NCBI GenBank assembly: GCA_963839475.1 | Contig: CAWIVH010000008.1 | Coordinates: 108,602-172,601, forward strand | Direction of reading: 5' to 3' | Source: CAWIVH01 sp963839475 | Lineage (GTDB): Bacteria > Acidobacteriota > UBA6911 | Length of the DNA: 64,000 nucleotides | In this document: positions 1 to 8,330 of the stretch, in pieces | Layout of the letters: every line of letters starts with the position of its first letter | Numbering within the stretch: the first letter of the stretch is position 1 | Made by a program: the position numbers and the translations under genes | The notes under the pieces: generated by a model | What the model saw: the letters and a program-made list of their open reading frames with translations, nothing else | Database searches by the model: none | Told to the model about the DNA's origin: nothing

Positions 1-1
1 C

Positions 2-235
2 GCGGTGGATGGGATCAGTCTGACAATCGCAACGCTGACAGAGACGACGTTTGGGGTTGCAGTCATTCCGCACACCCTTAACGCCACGAACCTGGGAATC
101 CTTCGGCACGGAGACGCCGTGAACCTTGAAACGGATGTGCTTGGCAAATATGTCGAACGTCTGCTTACAACAGGGGAAATCCAGGCGTCATCCCCGGTGT
201 GGAATGAAAGCTACCTCAGGGATCAGGGATATTGA
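2..235 (+). CDS. ribE: riboflavin synthase, C-terminal part (5' end outside window)
   Basis: This is the 3' end of the enzyme that dismutates two 6,7-dimethyl-8-ribityllumazine molecules to riboflavin, in the cytoplasm. The visible ~78 residues carry the typical end of the second lumazine-binding repeat: VDGISLTI, then F-V-x-V-IPHTL, then VNLETDVLGKYVERL. The reading frame is open to the window edge, so the first ~130 residues are missing from view. A RibBA-like protein starts 1.8 kb downstream, so this is a riboflavin locus that has been interrupted by unrelated genes. The next gene begins 4 nt after this stop, which suggests co-transcription. Confidence 0.9.
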   Translation, partial: AVDGISLTIATLTETTFGVAVIPHTLNATNLGILRHGDAVNLETDVLGKYVERLLTTGEIQASSPVWNESYLRDQGY

Positions 236-239
236 GACC

Positions 240-893
240 ATGATATTGCAGTTCCGCTTTTTCTCTGCCGCTTTGCTGTTCGCCGTCCTTCTGCAGTCGG
301 ACGATGGATTCGGGCAAAGTTCCAACACCGCGTTGCCTTCCTTTGGGCGCGACACCGTGCTGGTCTGGAAAACCAGGCTGCCGGACGAAATCCCCGATTT
401 TGTGGTGCGGATTGCAGAATTTTCACCTGACAGGTTTATTGAATGGGAGGATGCGTCTACCCAGGGCACGATCTTTATGACCGCCAAGGCCCTGCAAGGG
501 GCCAAAACATTCCTCAATGCGCGGTTGTTCGAAGGCGGTGTTGACACAAAAGGCAAAGAAGCAACAACCCTCTGGTTGAGCCAATTTGTCTATAAAGAAC
601 TCAAAGCCAGAGGCAAGGTGAAGATCCCGCTGGATTCGGTCGATGGCTGGCTCCATTTAACGGGAACCGACAATTTTGAAGTCAGCGTGAACCGGGTGCC
701 AATCATGATCCCGGTGATCAAAGTCAAGGACGAGCGCGGATCCGAACGCTGGTTCTTCGATCTGGAAGAAAATCCACTCCTGGCAAAGCATATGGTCCGG
801 GATTATGTCCAGACACTTATAAGTATTACAACGGACAAGCCCAATACTCTGCGCTGGATCAAAGGGAAAAAACTCGCTCACCCCCCTCAGTAG
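240..893 (+). CDS. secreted protein of unknown function
   Basis: I do not recognise this 217-residue protein. Residues 1-24 form a signal peptide (a short N-terminal stretch with one Arg, then FFSAALLFAVLLQ and a small-residue cleavage region near GFGQS). The mature part is mixed alpha/beta with a F-x-R-F-IEWED segment near residue 65 and a C-terminal half rich in charged residues. ATG 240 is preferred because upstream in-frame codons overlap ribE and the hydrophobic signal begins directly after it. The 4-nt gap to ribE suggests the same transcript, but nothing in the protein suggests a flavin role. Confidence 0.75.
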   Translation: MILQFRFFSAALLFAVLLQSDDGFGQSSNTALPSFGRDTVLVWKTRLPDEIPDFVVRIAEFSPDRFIEWEDASTQGTIFMTAKALQGAKTFLNARLFEGGVDTKGKEATTLWLSQFVYKELKARGKVKIPLDSVDGWLHLTGTDNFEVSVNRVPIMIPVIKVKDERGSERWFFDLEENPLLAKHMVRDYVQTLISITTDKPNTLRWIKGKKLAHPPQ

Positions 894-899
894 GCGGCA

Positions 900-922
900 A
901 AAGCCCTTATAGATTGGGCTTT
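900..922. terminator. possible stem-loop terminator between convergent genes
   Basis: AAAGCCC (900-906) can pair with GGGCTTT (916-922) around a 9-nt loop, 7 nt after the stop of the preceding gene and upstream of the convergent plsC stop. The run of T after the stem is weak, so termination is inferred mainly from position. Confidence 0.4.
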
Positions 923-1023
923 CAGCCCTTGTTCTCGCTTCTGACTTACACCCGGACTTTGTCCTGGGCCGGCACGTCGCCGGGCCTTCTGCCCTCTCTG
1001 CTGCGCAAAAACATACAAATGAT

Positions 1024-1719
1024 CTATAGAGCAGAAGCGATGGCGTTCCTGGTTGCCGCGATTATGCTGTCACGATCTTCAAGAGCAAGACCTGCGGTCG
1101 GAATGGGATCATGGAATATGACCCCCACTTCTCCGGGATTGATCCTATAACTGCCGCTGGGCAGGACGGCGTAACTGTTCAAGATGGTAACAGGCACAAT
1201 CGGCTTTTGGGCTTTGATGGCCATGATGAAAACGCCCTTCTTGAATTCCCCCAGGCGTCCATCACGGCTGCGGGTCCCTTCGGGAAAAGCAACGAAGGAT
1301 ACTCCTTGTTTCAACAGTGCAGCTCCGCGGTCTATGCTGGCATGCGCTTGAGCAGCGTCAAGCCGGTCAACCGGCACGAATTGCGCAGCCCTGAGCACTC
1401 TCGAAAGAAGCGGGAGCTTCATCATTTCCTTTTTGACGAGACCGGCAAAATTGCGCGGAACGGCATGTGCGATGACCGGGGCGTCGCAATTTCCCTGATG
1501 ATTGGGCAAAAAAACATAGGTTTCACCCGGCCGCACCTTTTCGCTTCCTTGAATGCGAACCTTGACTCCGGCCATCACGCCGGCGATTCGAATGCAGAGC
1601 CTCGACAAGGTATAAAGAAGATCCGACTTTCCGGACACCGAAGACCAGATCAGTGCCGGCGGCGCAAACACCACTATGTACAGAGCAACAAAAGCATATA
1701 CGAAAGTGCTGCGTATCAT
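1024..1719 (-). CDS. plsC: 1-acyl-sn-glycerol-3-phosphate acyltransferase
   Basis: PlsC transfers a fatty acyl group to lysophosphatidic acid to give phosphatidic acid at the inner face of the membrane. The 231-residue protein has an N-terminal hydrophobic segment (residues ~3-25), the catalytic H-x4-D box as NHQGNCD (residues ~74-80) and the substrate-binding FPEGTRSRDG motif (~145). Length and motif spacing are normal for the family. It points against its neighbours and has its own ~290-nt upstream region shared with the divergent RibBA-like gene. That spacer (1720-2008) holds no recognisable riboswitch or RNA. Confidence 0.93.
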   Translation of the reverse strand: MIRSTFVYAFVALYIVVFAPPALIWSSVSGKSDLLYTLSRLCIRIAGVMAGVKVRIQGSEKVRPGETYVFLPNHQGNCDAPVIAHAVPRNFAGLVKKEMMKLPLLSRVLRAAQFVPVDRLDAAQAHASIDRGAALLKQGVSFVAFPEGTRSRDGRLGEFKKGVFIMAIKAQKPIVPVTILNSYAVLPSGSYRINPGEVGVIFHDPIPTAGLALEDRDSIIAATRNAIASAL

Positions 1720-2008
1720 TTGTTCCGATCTCCAGAAACAAATAGATCTCAGGCGGCTGCAAATAAGGCGTAAATTGTACCGGATTCAGGCTTCAGCGCA
1801 ATGGCTTTCGTGAATGACACTTGCATGAAACGCTTCACGCCCAGGTAAAGGCTGGATCCAAGCAATTCCTCCGGAGTTTCTCCAATCGATGGATCGTGGT
1901 GCTTTCTCCTCGATTCGAATCTTTCAGATAGATGGAAATCCGGAAAGTGCAACCCATTTCCTCATTTCACAGCAAATCGGGTACACTTTGAGCTGGGAGG
2001 ATGTCATC

Positions 2009-3142
2009 GTGAGTTTTGACAGCGTTCGGGAAGCGATTGACGCTATTAGCAAGGGCGAGATCATTATCGTGTTGGATGATGAAGATCGTGAGAATGAAGG
2101 CGATTTCACTGTAGCGGCTCAAAAGGTGACCCCGGAGGCGATCAACTTTATGGCTCGCTACGGCCGCGGCCTGATATGCCTGGCCATGACCGGCGAGCGG
2201 TTGGATAGGCTCCAACTGCCGCCGATGGTCGAAGGCAATCAGAGCCGGTACGGCACGGCCTTTACAGTGTCCATTGAGGCCAGAAAGGGTGTCACCACCG
2301 GCATCTCCGCCGCCGACAGGGCGACCACTATCCTGACAGCTATAGATCCCTCCACCGGTCCGGAAGATCTTGTTCGGCCAGGCCATATCTTTCCTCTCCG
2401 CGCACGCCCCGGCGGGGTTTTAGAGCGGGCTGGACAAACAGAGGCGGCAGTGGACCTGGGGCGCCTGGCGGGTTTGGAGCCCGCCGGCGTCATTTGCGAA
2501 ATCATGAACGAAGATGGGACGATGGCGCGCGGACCGGAGCTCCGCGTGGTTGCCGCAACCCATGGATTGAAAATGACGACCGTCGCCGATCTGATTGCAT
2601 TCCGTCTGCGCACGGAAATGTTTGTCAGACCGGTTGCAGAGAGCGATCTGCCGACCGACTTTGGTACTTTCCGGGCGATCGTTTTCGAAAACAGCCTCGA
2701 CGGCGAAAACCATTTGGCCCTCATTAAAGGAACAATCAGCCCCGACGAACCTGTTTTGGTGCGGGTCCAGGAACAGTCTACACTCCTGGATGTTTTCCAT
2801 TGCCAGCGGGGGATCAGCGGATTCCATATGCACGATGCCCTGCGCCTGGTCCAGAACGAAGGCAAGGGCATTTTCATCTATTTGCGGCAGGAGCACTCGG
2901 GGAAACACCTGGCATCCGAGATACGGGAGGTAAAACGCTCAGGGGGCAAGCTCGATGTGCCCGCGGCAAGTGGCGATCTACGGCTTTACGGAATCGGCGC
3001 GCAGATGCTGCGCCACCTGGGAGTCGGGAAGATCCGCCTGATGACAAATCATCCGCGGAAGATTGTGGGGTTGCAGGGGTATGGTCTGACGGTGGTGGAA
3101 CAGGTCCGTGTCGAACCTGTTCCACCCTCGAGTTCCCATTAG
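2009..3142 (+). CDS. ribB: RibBA-like protein: DHBP synthase with a degenerate GTP cyclohydrolase II domain
   Basis: GTG 2009 is chosen because GGGAGG lies 8 nt upstream and the DHBP synthase fold starts there; it gives 377 residues. Residues ~1-205 are 3,4-dihydroxy-2-butanone-4-phosphate synthase, with DDEDRENEGD (~23-32), GVTTGISAADR and RPGHIFPL. The usual GHTEA metal-binding segment reads GQTEA (Gln near 143), a change whose effect I cannot judge. Residues ~210-377 align with GTP cyclohydrolase II (YGIGAQMLRHLGV, TNHPRKI near the end). All three zinc cysteines are gone: the C-L-T-G-D and R-C-D-C-G sites read S-T-L-L-D and R-G-I-S-G. The conserved RQEGRGIGL reads RQEHSGKHL. The second half is therefore probably not a cyclohydrolase, so GTP ring opening would need another RibA. 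Confidence 0.85.
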   Translation: MSFDSVREAIDAISKGEIIIVLDDEDRENEGDFTVAAQKVTPEAINFMARYGRGLICLAMTGERLDRLQLPPMVEGNQSRYGTAFTVSIEARKGVTTGISAADRATTILTAIDPSTGPEDLVRPGHIFPLRARPGGVLERAGQTEAAVDLGRLAGLEPAGVICEIMNEDGTMARGPELRVVAATHGLKMTTVADLIAFRLRTEMFVRPVAESDLPTDFGTFRAIVFENSLDGENHLALIKGTISPDEPVLVRVQEQSTLLDVFHCQRGISGFHMHDALRLVQNEGKGIFIYLRQEHSGKHLASEIREVKRSGGKLDVPAASGDLRLYGIGAQMLRHLGVGKIRLMTNHPRKIVGLQGYGLTVVEQVRVEPVPPSSSH

Positions 3143-3210
3143 TCTGCCCGCAACACGCGCGCCCGATTTCCTTTCGCGGCCCGCGGATCTCCGGAATTGA
3201 CAACCGGGAC

Positions 3211-6200
3211 CTAAGGAATTTCGATTCGCGTGCGCTTGGCGGCACGCGGGCGCCTGGGCGGAATCGGCAGGCGCCGGTTGATCCCGGATTCCACCGTTGC
3301 TCCCGGAGCAGCAACGCCACGGCCCGCCTGCAGCGAGTCGGCGGACGCCATGTCCAGGTAAAGCGCATTCGGCGCGATATCCGTGGGTTCCCAGGGATTT
3401 CCAACCAGCACCGCAACCAGCGCCCGGGAAACATCGAAAACCGATTTGGGAATCTCGAACACCAGCACGTTGTCAAGGAAAGCCATGTCTATCGGAATTT
3501 CCTGGCCGGTAGAAACGATAACCAGAGACTGGGAGAACAGATCGACATAGGCATCCACTCCCAGGCCAGTATCCCCGAACTCGTACCATTCTTCCACATG
3601 GGAAAGCCTCCCGACTCCGGCTATCGTATCGAAATCGATGTAGCCACCGACGCTGTTTTCAACATTGTCTTCTGCCGGGCTCACCGTGTCGGTGAATGTA
3701 ATTGCCATCAAAACAGAATCGGAGAGCGTGAGCGCCTCTACTGCCAGGATATCCGGCACGAGGTATCCTTGCAGGTAAGAATCCTCTGTTTCAAAGGTGT
3801 CATATTCAGGATCGCGATAGGGAAAGCGGTCTTCATAGTAGTCTCCGCCGTCGGATGACAGCGGATCCTCCTCCGTATAGAGACCGCCCACATCAACCGA
3901 AGAAATCGTGGTCGGTTCAGCGATGCCCAGGGTATCTTCTGTCGGGGCGAAACGGCTTCCGGCCGGAAAATACTCGAGATCAATCGGGCCGGCGGAATCG
4001 GAGACAAATTCCAGCCCGATTTCATAGGCGGGAAACACCACCGCTATCGCATTTTTCTCCGTGATCAGGAGCACCACCGATTCCTCGCACGAAGACATAT
4101 CGTCAATATGCAGAATCATCATTTCCCCCGGCTCGGTCAGGCCCGTAATGACGGTTCGGGTGTTTTTCCCGGAATACTGGAGCAGTGAACCGTCTGCCAT
4201 GGTTGCATAAACGCTTCCGTCACAGGAATCGACGACTATTCCCTTTGGAGAAGGGGCCTGGATGCTTTTTCTCGATGTGCTAAGCATCGCGAGGGCCGCG
4301 CTGGGCAGGCTGGAAAGCGCCGCGTCAAACTTCGAGCGCGGGATGATGGTAATCTGCGTGGCTTCGCAGACGAGAAGGTTTCCGGTTTTGGGGTCGAGCG
4401 CCATGGATGTTGGCTTTATAAGACCGTTGGCTATGACCGTTTGAGCTTTGGTTGCCATGTTGATGCGATAGATCTGGCCGGTATTCGTCCCGGCTACCAG
4501 CAGGTAGCTGTCGCCCTTAGCATCGACGTACGGCAACATCTTCCCTATGCTTTCCCCGGCCAGGGTCAGAAATGTGGTGCGCTCGTTTCCCGGAGGAGGG
4601 CCTTGATCGATGATGACGCTGTCGGTCGAAGGCGCCTGAGCCTGATTTTCGGCGCTGGGAGCGGACAGGGTCTTCAGTTCTGCGACAAAAAACCGCTGCA
4701 GGTTTTCAAAGTACGCGACTGCTGTCACCTGGCTTAAGCCGGACACCAGAGTTTCTTTTTGAACCAGATTTATCGAAGCGCCGCCGGACTGATCCTCCGA
4801 TTGAGAGCTGGCACCGATCGTTACACTCTGCTGTTTCGGCACTTTTGTCGGCGCTTTGTAGGTACCGTCGGCGCTAACAGAGCCGTAGACGCTATCCCCT
4901 CCAAGCACTCCGTTGACCTTCCACTTGAGTCCCTGCAGGCCCGTGGATGAGAACTTCATGGTTTTGCCACTCTCGACGACGGCGATGGGGGGAGTGACCT
5001 TCACACTCGGCAGGCTGGCCGCCGGGTCGAATGAGGTGGAGATTTTTTGTGGAGGCACGTTGGCCAGGACGGTGATGCTCCCGTTCGGGGCGGTGCCAAA
5101 GAGCTCGGTCGCAATCACGGGGATATCGCTTTTCAGAACCACCAATCCGCCATTGCCCTTGGCCGTCCCTATCCATTGCTGGAGCAGCTGCGATACCCGC
5201 TGGCCCGCTTTCAGCACCATCTGAGCTTTGCCCATGATGGTGCCGTCCGGTTTCAAGGATACCACTTCGATGTTGGCGCTCAGGCTGCTGGGATTGAGAA
5301 CCGCCAGGCCGGTGAACCAGGGATCGTCCATTGCCTGATGAGAGAACACCGCTTTGGTCACGGTGTCGATCTGGGCTGACACCAACGCCCGGTCCTTGCC
5401 AGCACCATACTCGACGTATCCATACAGCGCCGGCTGGGTTGTCTCGGCTTTTATCCAGCCGCCTTTCAATGGAGACGGTGAAAAGCCGAAGAGGTCTTTG
5501 GATGAGGAGCGGAAAAATCCACCCGCAGGGATTTTACGCAACACCGCATTTTCCGTTGCGTCAGGCGCCCCAAAAAGGGCTCCATCGGCGTTATAGGCAG
5601 ACAGCGTAACGGCAATTTCAGAATCTGAGAAGTTGACGATTCCAATGGAGGTGTTCCAGCCGTCCCCCTGCGCCAATTGGGGGAAAAACAGAATCTTGGA
5701 AAACTGGGCGCTGTTTTTTGCAGAGACGGTTACCAGAGAATCCTCAGGCTGACGCGAGATATAGCCGAAGCAGATAAGCGGCTTGTTAGCCTTGATTCGC
5801 ATCCCGGCCACCAGAGTGAAGTCAATCCCCGGAAAGAGGTCGGAGACCGAACCATGAAGCGCGCCGCGCGCTGGCAGTTTCTTGGATTGCAGGGACCCCA
5901 CGCGCTTTCCGTCGGCTCCAACGAATTCGATGTCGGCGCTGGCCTCTTCTTTGTCGGGATTCACCAGGCTGATCTCGGTTTTCGAATTGGCTGAATGCTC
6001 AACCAGAGGCAGAATGAGCGAAATCGCTCCGTCTCCCAGGTCGGACCCATCCATGAAGGTGAGTTTGTCGTTGAAGTCGAGGAAGAAACCTGTAAGGCCG
6101 TCGGTTGTACTGGTGGCCTCAACCCATAGCAGAGTGGCACCGGTTCCCGAGCCGCTGGGAGCGGGGAACAGCTGGCTCGCCAGCGCGGCATACTGGCGCC

Positions 6201-6417
6201 CTTTGTCCAGTTCGACGGTCGCAGGACTCCCGTATTGTGAGCCATCGCTCCGGTAAGCCGTGAAGCTGATGGCGGCTTTATCTGCCGTCGGATTGGCGAT
6301 TGCGATTCCTGCGAACCTTCCCGGTTGAAAAACAACCCGGGGGAAGATCAGCCTGGAGTCGGCGAAAGCGAGTCCGGACAGCCACAGCATCACCAAAAGC
6401 GGAACAAGTCTCTTCAT
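3211..6417 (-). CDS. large secreted repeat protein with Ig-like and beta-propeller-like parts
   Basis: I do not recognise this 1068-residue protein as a named family. Residues 1-19 are a clear signal peptide ending AFA. Residues ~25-450 hold four similar beta-rich repeats, each with an N-P or N-F turn followed by a D-G hairpin (IAIANPTADKAA, ISLVNPDKEEA, IGIVNFSDSE, LAVLNPSSLSA). Residues ~475-560 look like a bacterial Ig-like domain (KWKVNG, then VSADGTYKAP). Residues ~565-770 have spaced motifs resembling a beta-propeller. A stretch around 780-880 is rich in Asp, Glu and Tyr. No membrane anchor or sorting signal is seen at the C terminus. It stands alone, convergent with ribB. Role at the cell surface is inference. 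Confidence 0.8.
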   Translation of the reverse strand: MKRLVPLLVMLWLSGLAFADSRLIFPRVVFQPGRFAGIAIANPTADKAAISFTAYRSDGSQYGSPATVELDKGRQYAALASQLFPAPSGSGTGATLLWVEATSTTDGLTGFFLDFNDKLTFMDGSDLGDGAISLILPLVEHSANSKTEISLVNPDKEEASADIEFVGADGKRVGSLQSKKLPARGALHGSVSDLFPGIDFTLVAGMRIKANKPLICFGYISRQPEDSLVTVSAKNSAQFSKILFFPQLAQGDGWNTSIGIVNFSDSEIAVTLSAYNADGALFGAPDATENAVLRKIPAGGFFRSSSKDLFGFSPSPLKGGWIKAETTQPALYGYVEYGAGKDRALVSAQIDTVTKAVFSHQAMDDPWFTGLAVLNPSSLSANIEVVSLKPDGTIMGKAQMVLKAGQRVSQLLQQWIGTAKGNGGLVVLKSDIPVIATELFGTAPNGSITVLANVPPQKISTSFDPAASLPSVKVTPPIAVVESGKTMKFSSTGLQGLKWKVNGVLGGDSVYGSVSADGTYKAPTKVPKQQSVTIGASSQSEDQSGGASINLVQKETLVSGLSQVTAVAYFENLQRFFVAELKTLSAPSAENQAQAPSTDSVIIDQGPPPGNERTTFLTLAGESIGKMLPYVDAKGDSYLLVAGTNTGQIYRINMATKAQTVIANGLIKPTSMALDPKTGNLLVCEATQITIIPRSKFDAALSSLPSAALAMLSTSRKSIQAPSPKGIVVDSCDGSVYATMADGSLLQYSGKNTRTVITGLTEPGEMMILHIDDMSSCEESVVLLITEKNAIAVVFPAYEIGLEFVSDSAGPIDLEYFPAGSRFAPTEDTLGIAEPTTISSVDVGGLYTEEDPLSSDGGDYYEDRFPYRDPEYDTFETEDSYLQGYLVPDILAVEALTLSDSVLMAITFTDTVSPAEDNVENSVGGYIDFDTIAGVGRLSHVEEWYEFGDTGLGVDAYVDLFSQSLVIVSTGQEIPIDMAFLDNVLVFEIPKSVFDVSRALVAVLVGNPWEPTDIAPNALYLDMASADSLQAGRGVAAPGATVESGINRRLPIPPRRPRAAKRTRIEIP

Positions 6418-6711
6418 TCCATCACCTCTAAATCGGATTTATCGGCAAGCATTGCGAAGGACATTCCAGAGATAAATCTTCAACCAGGCTCTTACCCTTT
6501 ATGATTTTGGGGAGCCGTGCATCACGACCCGAATGATTTTTATACCTATCTTAATCCTGTTTTAGTAATGACTGGTCAGCATCATCATGAAGCGAGGTAT
6601 CCGCCTTGCCTGCCGGATTCATCCGGTCTACAGCTGTGCACCGATTCCGGCAATCCCGGAGCAATCTTCCGATCCGGCTTGCGGCTTCGTCCATTGCGGC
6701 AAATGGGTGGG
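6418..6711. other. intergenic spacer, no gene seen
   Basis: This 294-nt stretch separates the start of the large secreted repeat protein from the stop of the VWFA gene. It should contain the promoter of the former, but I see no convincing -35/-10 pair, RNA gene or repeat. Confidence 0.5.
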
Positions 6712-7788
6712 CTAGTTTTCCTTGGCCATATACCCTTTGCGAGTTTGGACTTTCAGCTTGGAACCTTTGGTGTCGCCGGGAATGCTGGCATTAACCTCAA
6801 CGCGGATCTTGCGATATTTGCCGTCCTTCTTCGTATTGGTCGAAGCGTAGGCGATGCTGTATTGATTGCGGAGCTGCACTGAAATGTTGTTAAAAATCGA
6901 AGGGAATTCTGTAGTAAAGCGTGGGAAAAACGCCTCCCCGCCGGTAAATTCCGCATAGGTTCTCAGACGGTTGTCCGCCATTAAGAAATCCATGTTTACC
7001 GACGAGGACATATATTGTTCGTATCGAAGCCGGAAATTCTGCCCCAGGCTGATAGGGTAGACGCTGGCGCTGGCACTCTTGGCTTTTTTGAGGGATTCGT
7101 CGTAGGTGTGACGGCTGAAGGTGTCCAGCCCTGTACTGATCAGGATGACCGCCACCTTGCCTTCAAGCTCCTCCACCCGGTCGAGAGTGTCTATCAACGC
7201 ATCGGAGAGATTGCTCTCGGAAAATGCCGGGTAGGTGAACCGGCTCAGCGCCTCGTTAAGCTTGTTGCGGTCCTGGGTGAAGTCGCACAGGATCGCGGGA
7301 CGCATATCGTAGCCTATCACCGCAACCCAGTCTCCCGGCCGCAAGCTGTTTGCGAATCCGTACACCGCGTTCCAAACCTCATAGATGAATGGAGATATCA
7401 GACGGCTGTATTCGACGAGAAGCACCGCGGTAATATTGGCTTCGATCGGAGCAAAATGGCTGATCTCCTGCTTAACATTGTCTTCGTAAATCGTAAAATT
7501 ATTGGCCTGGAGGCCCGTGATGACATTGCCCTTCTGGTCCGTTACCAGGACGTTCATGCTGACCAGGTCGACGGAAACCGAAATTGCCGTCTGGCCTTTG
7601 GGCTTGTCCTGATCCTCGGCATCGGCCGGCGTCCCCCCCTTCTTGGATTGGGATGTGCTGCCTTTTTTGCTCTGCTGCGCATCAGGCGATCCTGGATGAA
7701 ATGCGGCTTCCGGCCTCGCTTGAATTACCGGTGCCAACATTAGCCAAACAACGGCAGCGCATGCTGCAAGTAATCGGAATCGCTTCAT
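6712..7788 (-). CDS. VWFA-related secreted protein lacking a MIDAS motif
   Basis: This 358-residue protein belongs to the acidobacterial VWFA-related family. A signal peptide occupies residues 1-24 and is followed by a Lys/Ser/Gln-rich linker to ~75. The family core then starts with VSVDLVSMNVLVTD and F-T-I-Y-EDNVKQEI. The C-terminal family signature LRNQYSIAYASTN is present near residue 305. Where paralogs in this window carry D-T-S-G-S or D-V-S-G-S, this copy reads LLVEYSRLISP, so the D-x-S-x-S metal-binding motif is absent, and the later T-D-G-E-D reads STGLD. It probably does not bind ligand through a metal ion. Function unknown. Confidence 0.85.
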   Translation of the reverse strand: MKRFRLLAACAAVVWLMLAPVIQARPEAAFHPGSPDAQQSKKGSTSQSKKGGTPADAEDQDKPKGQTAISVSVDLVSMNVLVTDQKGNVITGLQANNFTIYEDNVKQEISHFAPIEANITAVLLVEYSRLISPFIYEVWNAVYGFANSLRPGDWVAVIGYDMRPAILCDFTQDRNKLNEALSRFTYPAFSESNLSDALIDTLDRVEELEGKVAVILISTGLDTFSRHTYDESLKKAKSASASVYPISLGQNFRLRYEQYMSSSVNMDFLMADNRLRTYAEFTGGEAFFPRFTTEFPSIFNNISVQLRNQYSIAYASTNTKKDGKYRKIRVEVNASIPGDTKGSKLKVQTRKGYMAKEN

Positions 7789-7903
7789 AGAAAATGCTCC
7801 GGCTTTTTCATCCCGTGGTGAGCTTTCAGGCCCTACTTTTCATCTGATCTATCGTAACATATAGCCACCGGTGCGGAAAGGATCACCGTATCGGACAAAT
7901 GAT

Positions 7904-7932
7904 TTGACGCCGATATTTAGCGGTGCTAATAA
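7904..7932 (+). promoter_or_regulatory. sigma70-type promoter for the LysW-like gene
   Basis: TTGACG (7904-7909) and TAATAA (7927-7932) are separated by 17 nt and lie about 50 nt before the GTG start at 7981. This is the best housekeeping-type promoter in the window. Transcription start would be near 7939. Confidence 0.55.
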
Positions 7933-7980
7933 TTTGGTCGTTTCTGAGGTTGTCTGCAACGGAAAATCCGGAGGTTAATC

Positions 7981-8238
7981 GTGAGCTATTGCCCGGAATG
8001 TGAGGCGGTCATCGAGGAGGAGTTCGAGGACGTCGGAGAGCTGATCACCTGTCCCGAGTGCGGTGTTGAACTGGAGGTTACATCACTCGATCCCCTGGAA
8101 TTCGATCTTGCCCCGGTCGACGACGAAGAGGACGACGACGAATTCAATTTCGATGACTCGGATGAGGATGATTGGGACGACGAGGAGAGTTCCTACGACG
8201 AAGAGGACGACGAGGACGAGGAAGAAGAAGAGTTTTGA
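7981..8238 (+). CDS. LysW-like zinc-ribbon protein with long acidic tail
   Basis: The GTG start has GGAGG 6 nt upstream. Residues 1-42 form a zinc ribbon with two CPEC knuckles (CPEC near residue 4 and near 27) and the line GVELEVTSLDPLEFDLAP, which closely follows LysW, the amino-group carrier protein of the alpha-aminoadipate lysine/arginine pathway. In LysW the chain ends in E-D-W-G-E and the terminal Glu side chain carries the intermediate. Here an EDDWDDEE segment is internal, and ~20 further mostly Asp/Glu residues end in Phe. No lysX, lysZ or other carrier-pathway gene is nearby. It may be a LysW relative with another partner, or simply an acidic zinc-ribbon protein. Confidence 0.7.
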   Translation: MSYCPECEAVIEEEFEDVGELITCPECGVELEVTSLDPLEFDLAPVDDEEDDDEFNFDDSDEDDWDDEESSYDEEDDEDEEEEEF

Positions 8239-8250
8239 ACCGGTCTCCAT

Positions 8251-8267
8251 CGGGAACGCTGTTCCCG
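8251..8267. other. perfect hairpin between the LysW-like and HAD-like genes
   Basis: CGGGAAC (8251-8257) and GTTCCCG (8261-8267) pair perfectly over a GCT loop, 12 nt after the LysW-like stop and 63 nt before the next start. No T-run follows, so it may be an mRNA-stabilising or attenuating stem rather than a terminator. Confidence 0.45.
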
Positions 8268-8330
8268 TAGTTATGGGGCCGGCTGAGTTCTCAGGTTGTC
8301 CTTCCCTCGATCACACCGGGAGTTTGACCA

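Noticed and set aside
1749..1952. Short minus-strand frame with PEELLGSSLYL, resembling the end of a short-chain dehydrogenase
   Set aside because: The similarity stops after 11 residues, the following segment lacks the usual ASDASSFVTG pattern in any frame, and it covers the divergent promoter region.
1720..2008. Possible FMN riboswitch upstream of the RibBA-like gene
   Set aside because: No AGGGYGAG...-type conserved segments or multi-helix layout could be found.
2239..2877. Long minus-strand open frame inside the RibBA-like gene
   Set aside because: It is antisense to well-conserved coding sequence and has Arg/Ser-rich low-quality composition.
8251..8267. Hairpin after the LysW-like gene as a rho-independent terminator
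   Set aside because: No T-run follows the stem; kept only as an unexplained hairpin.
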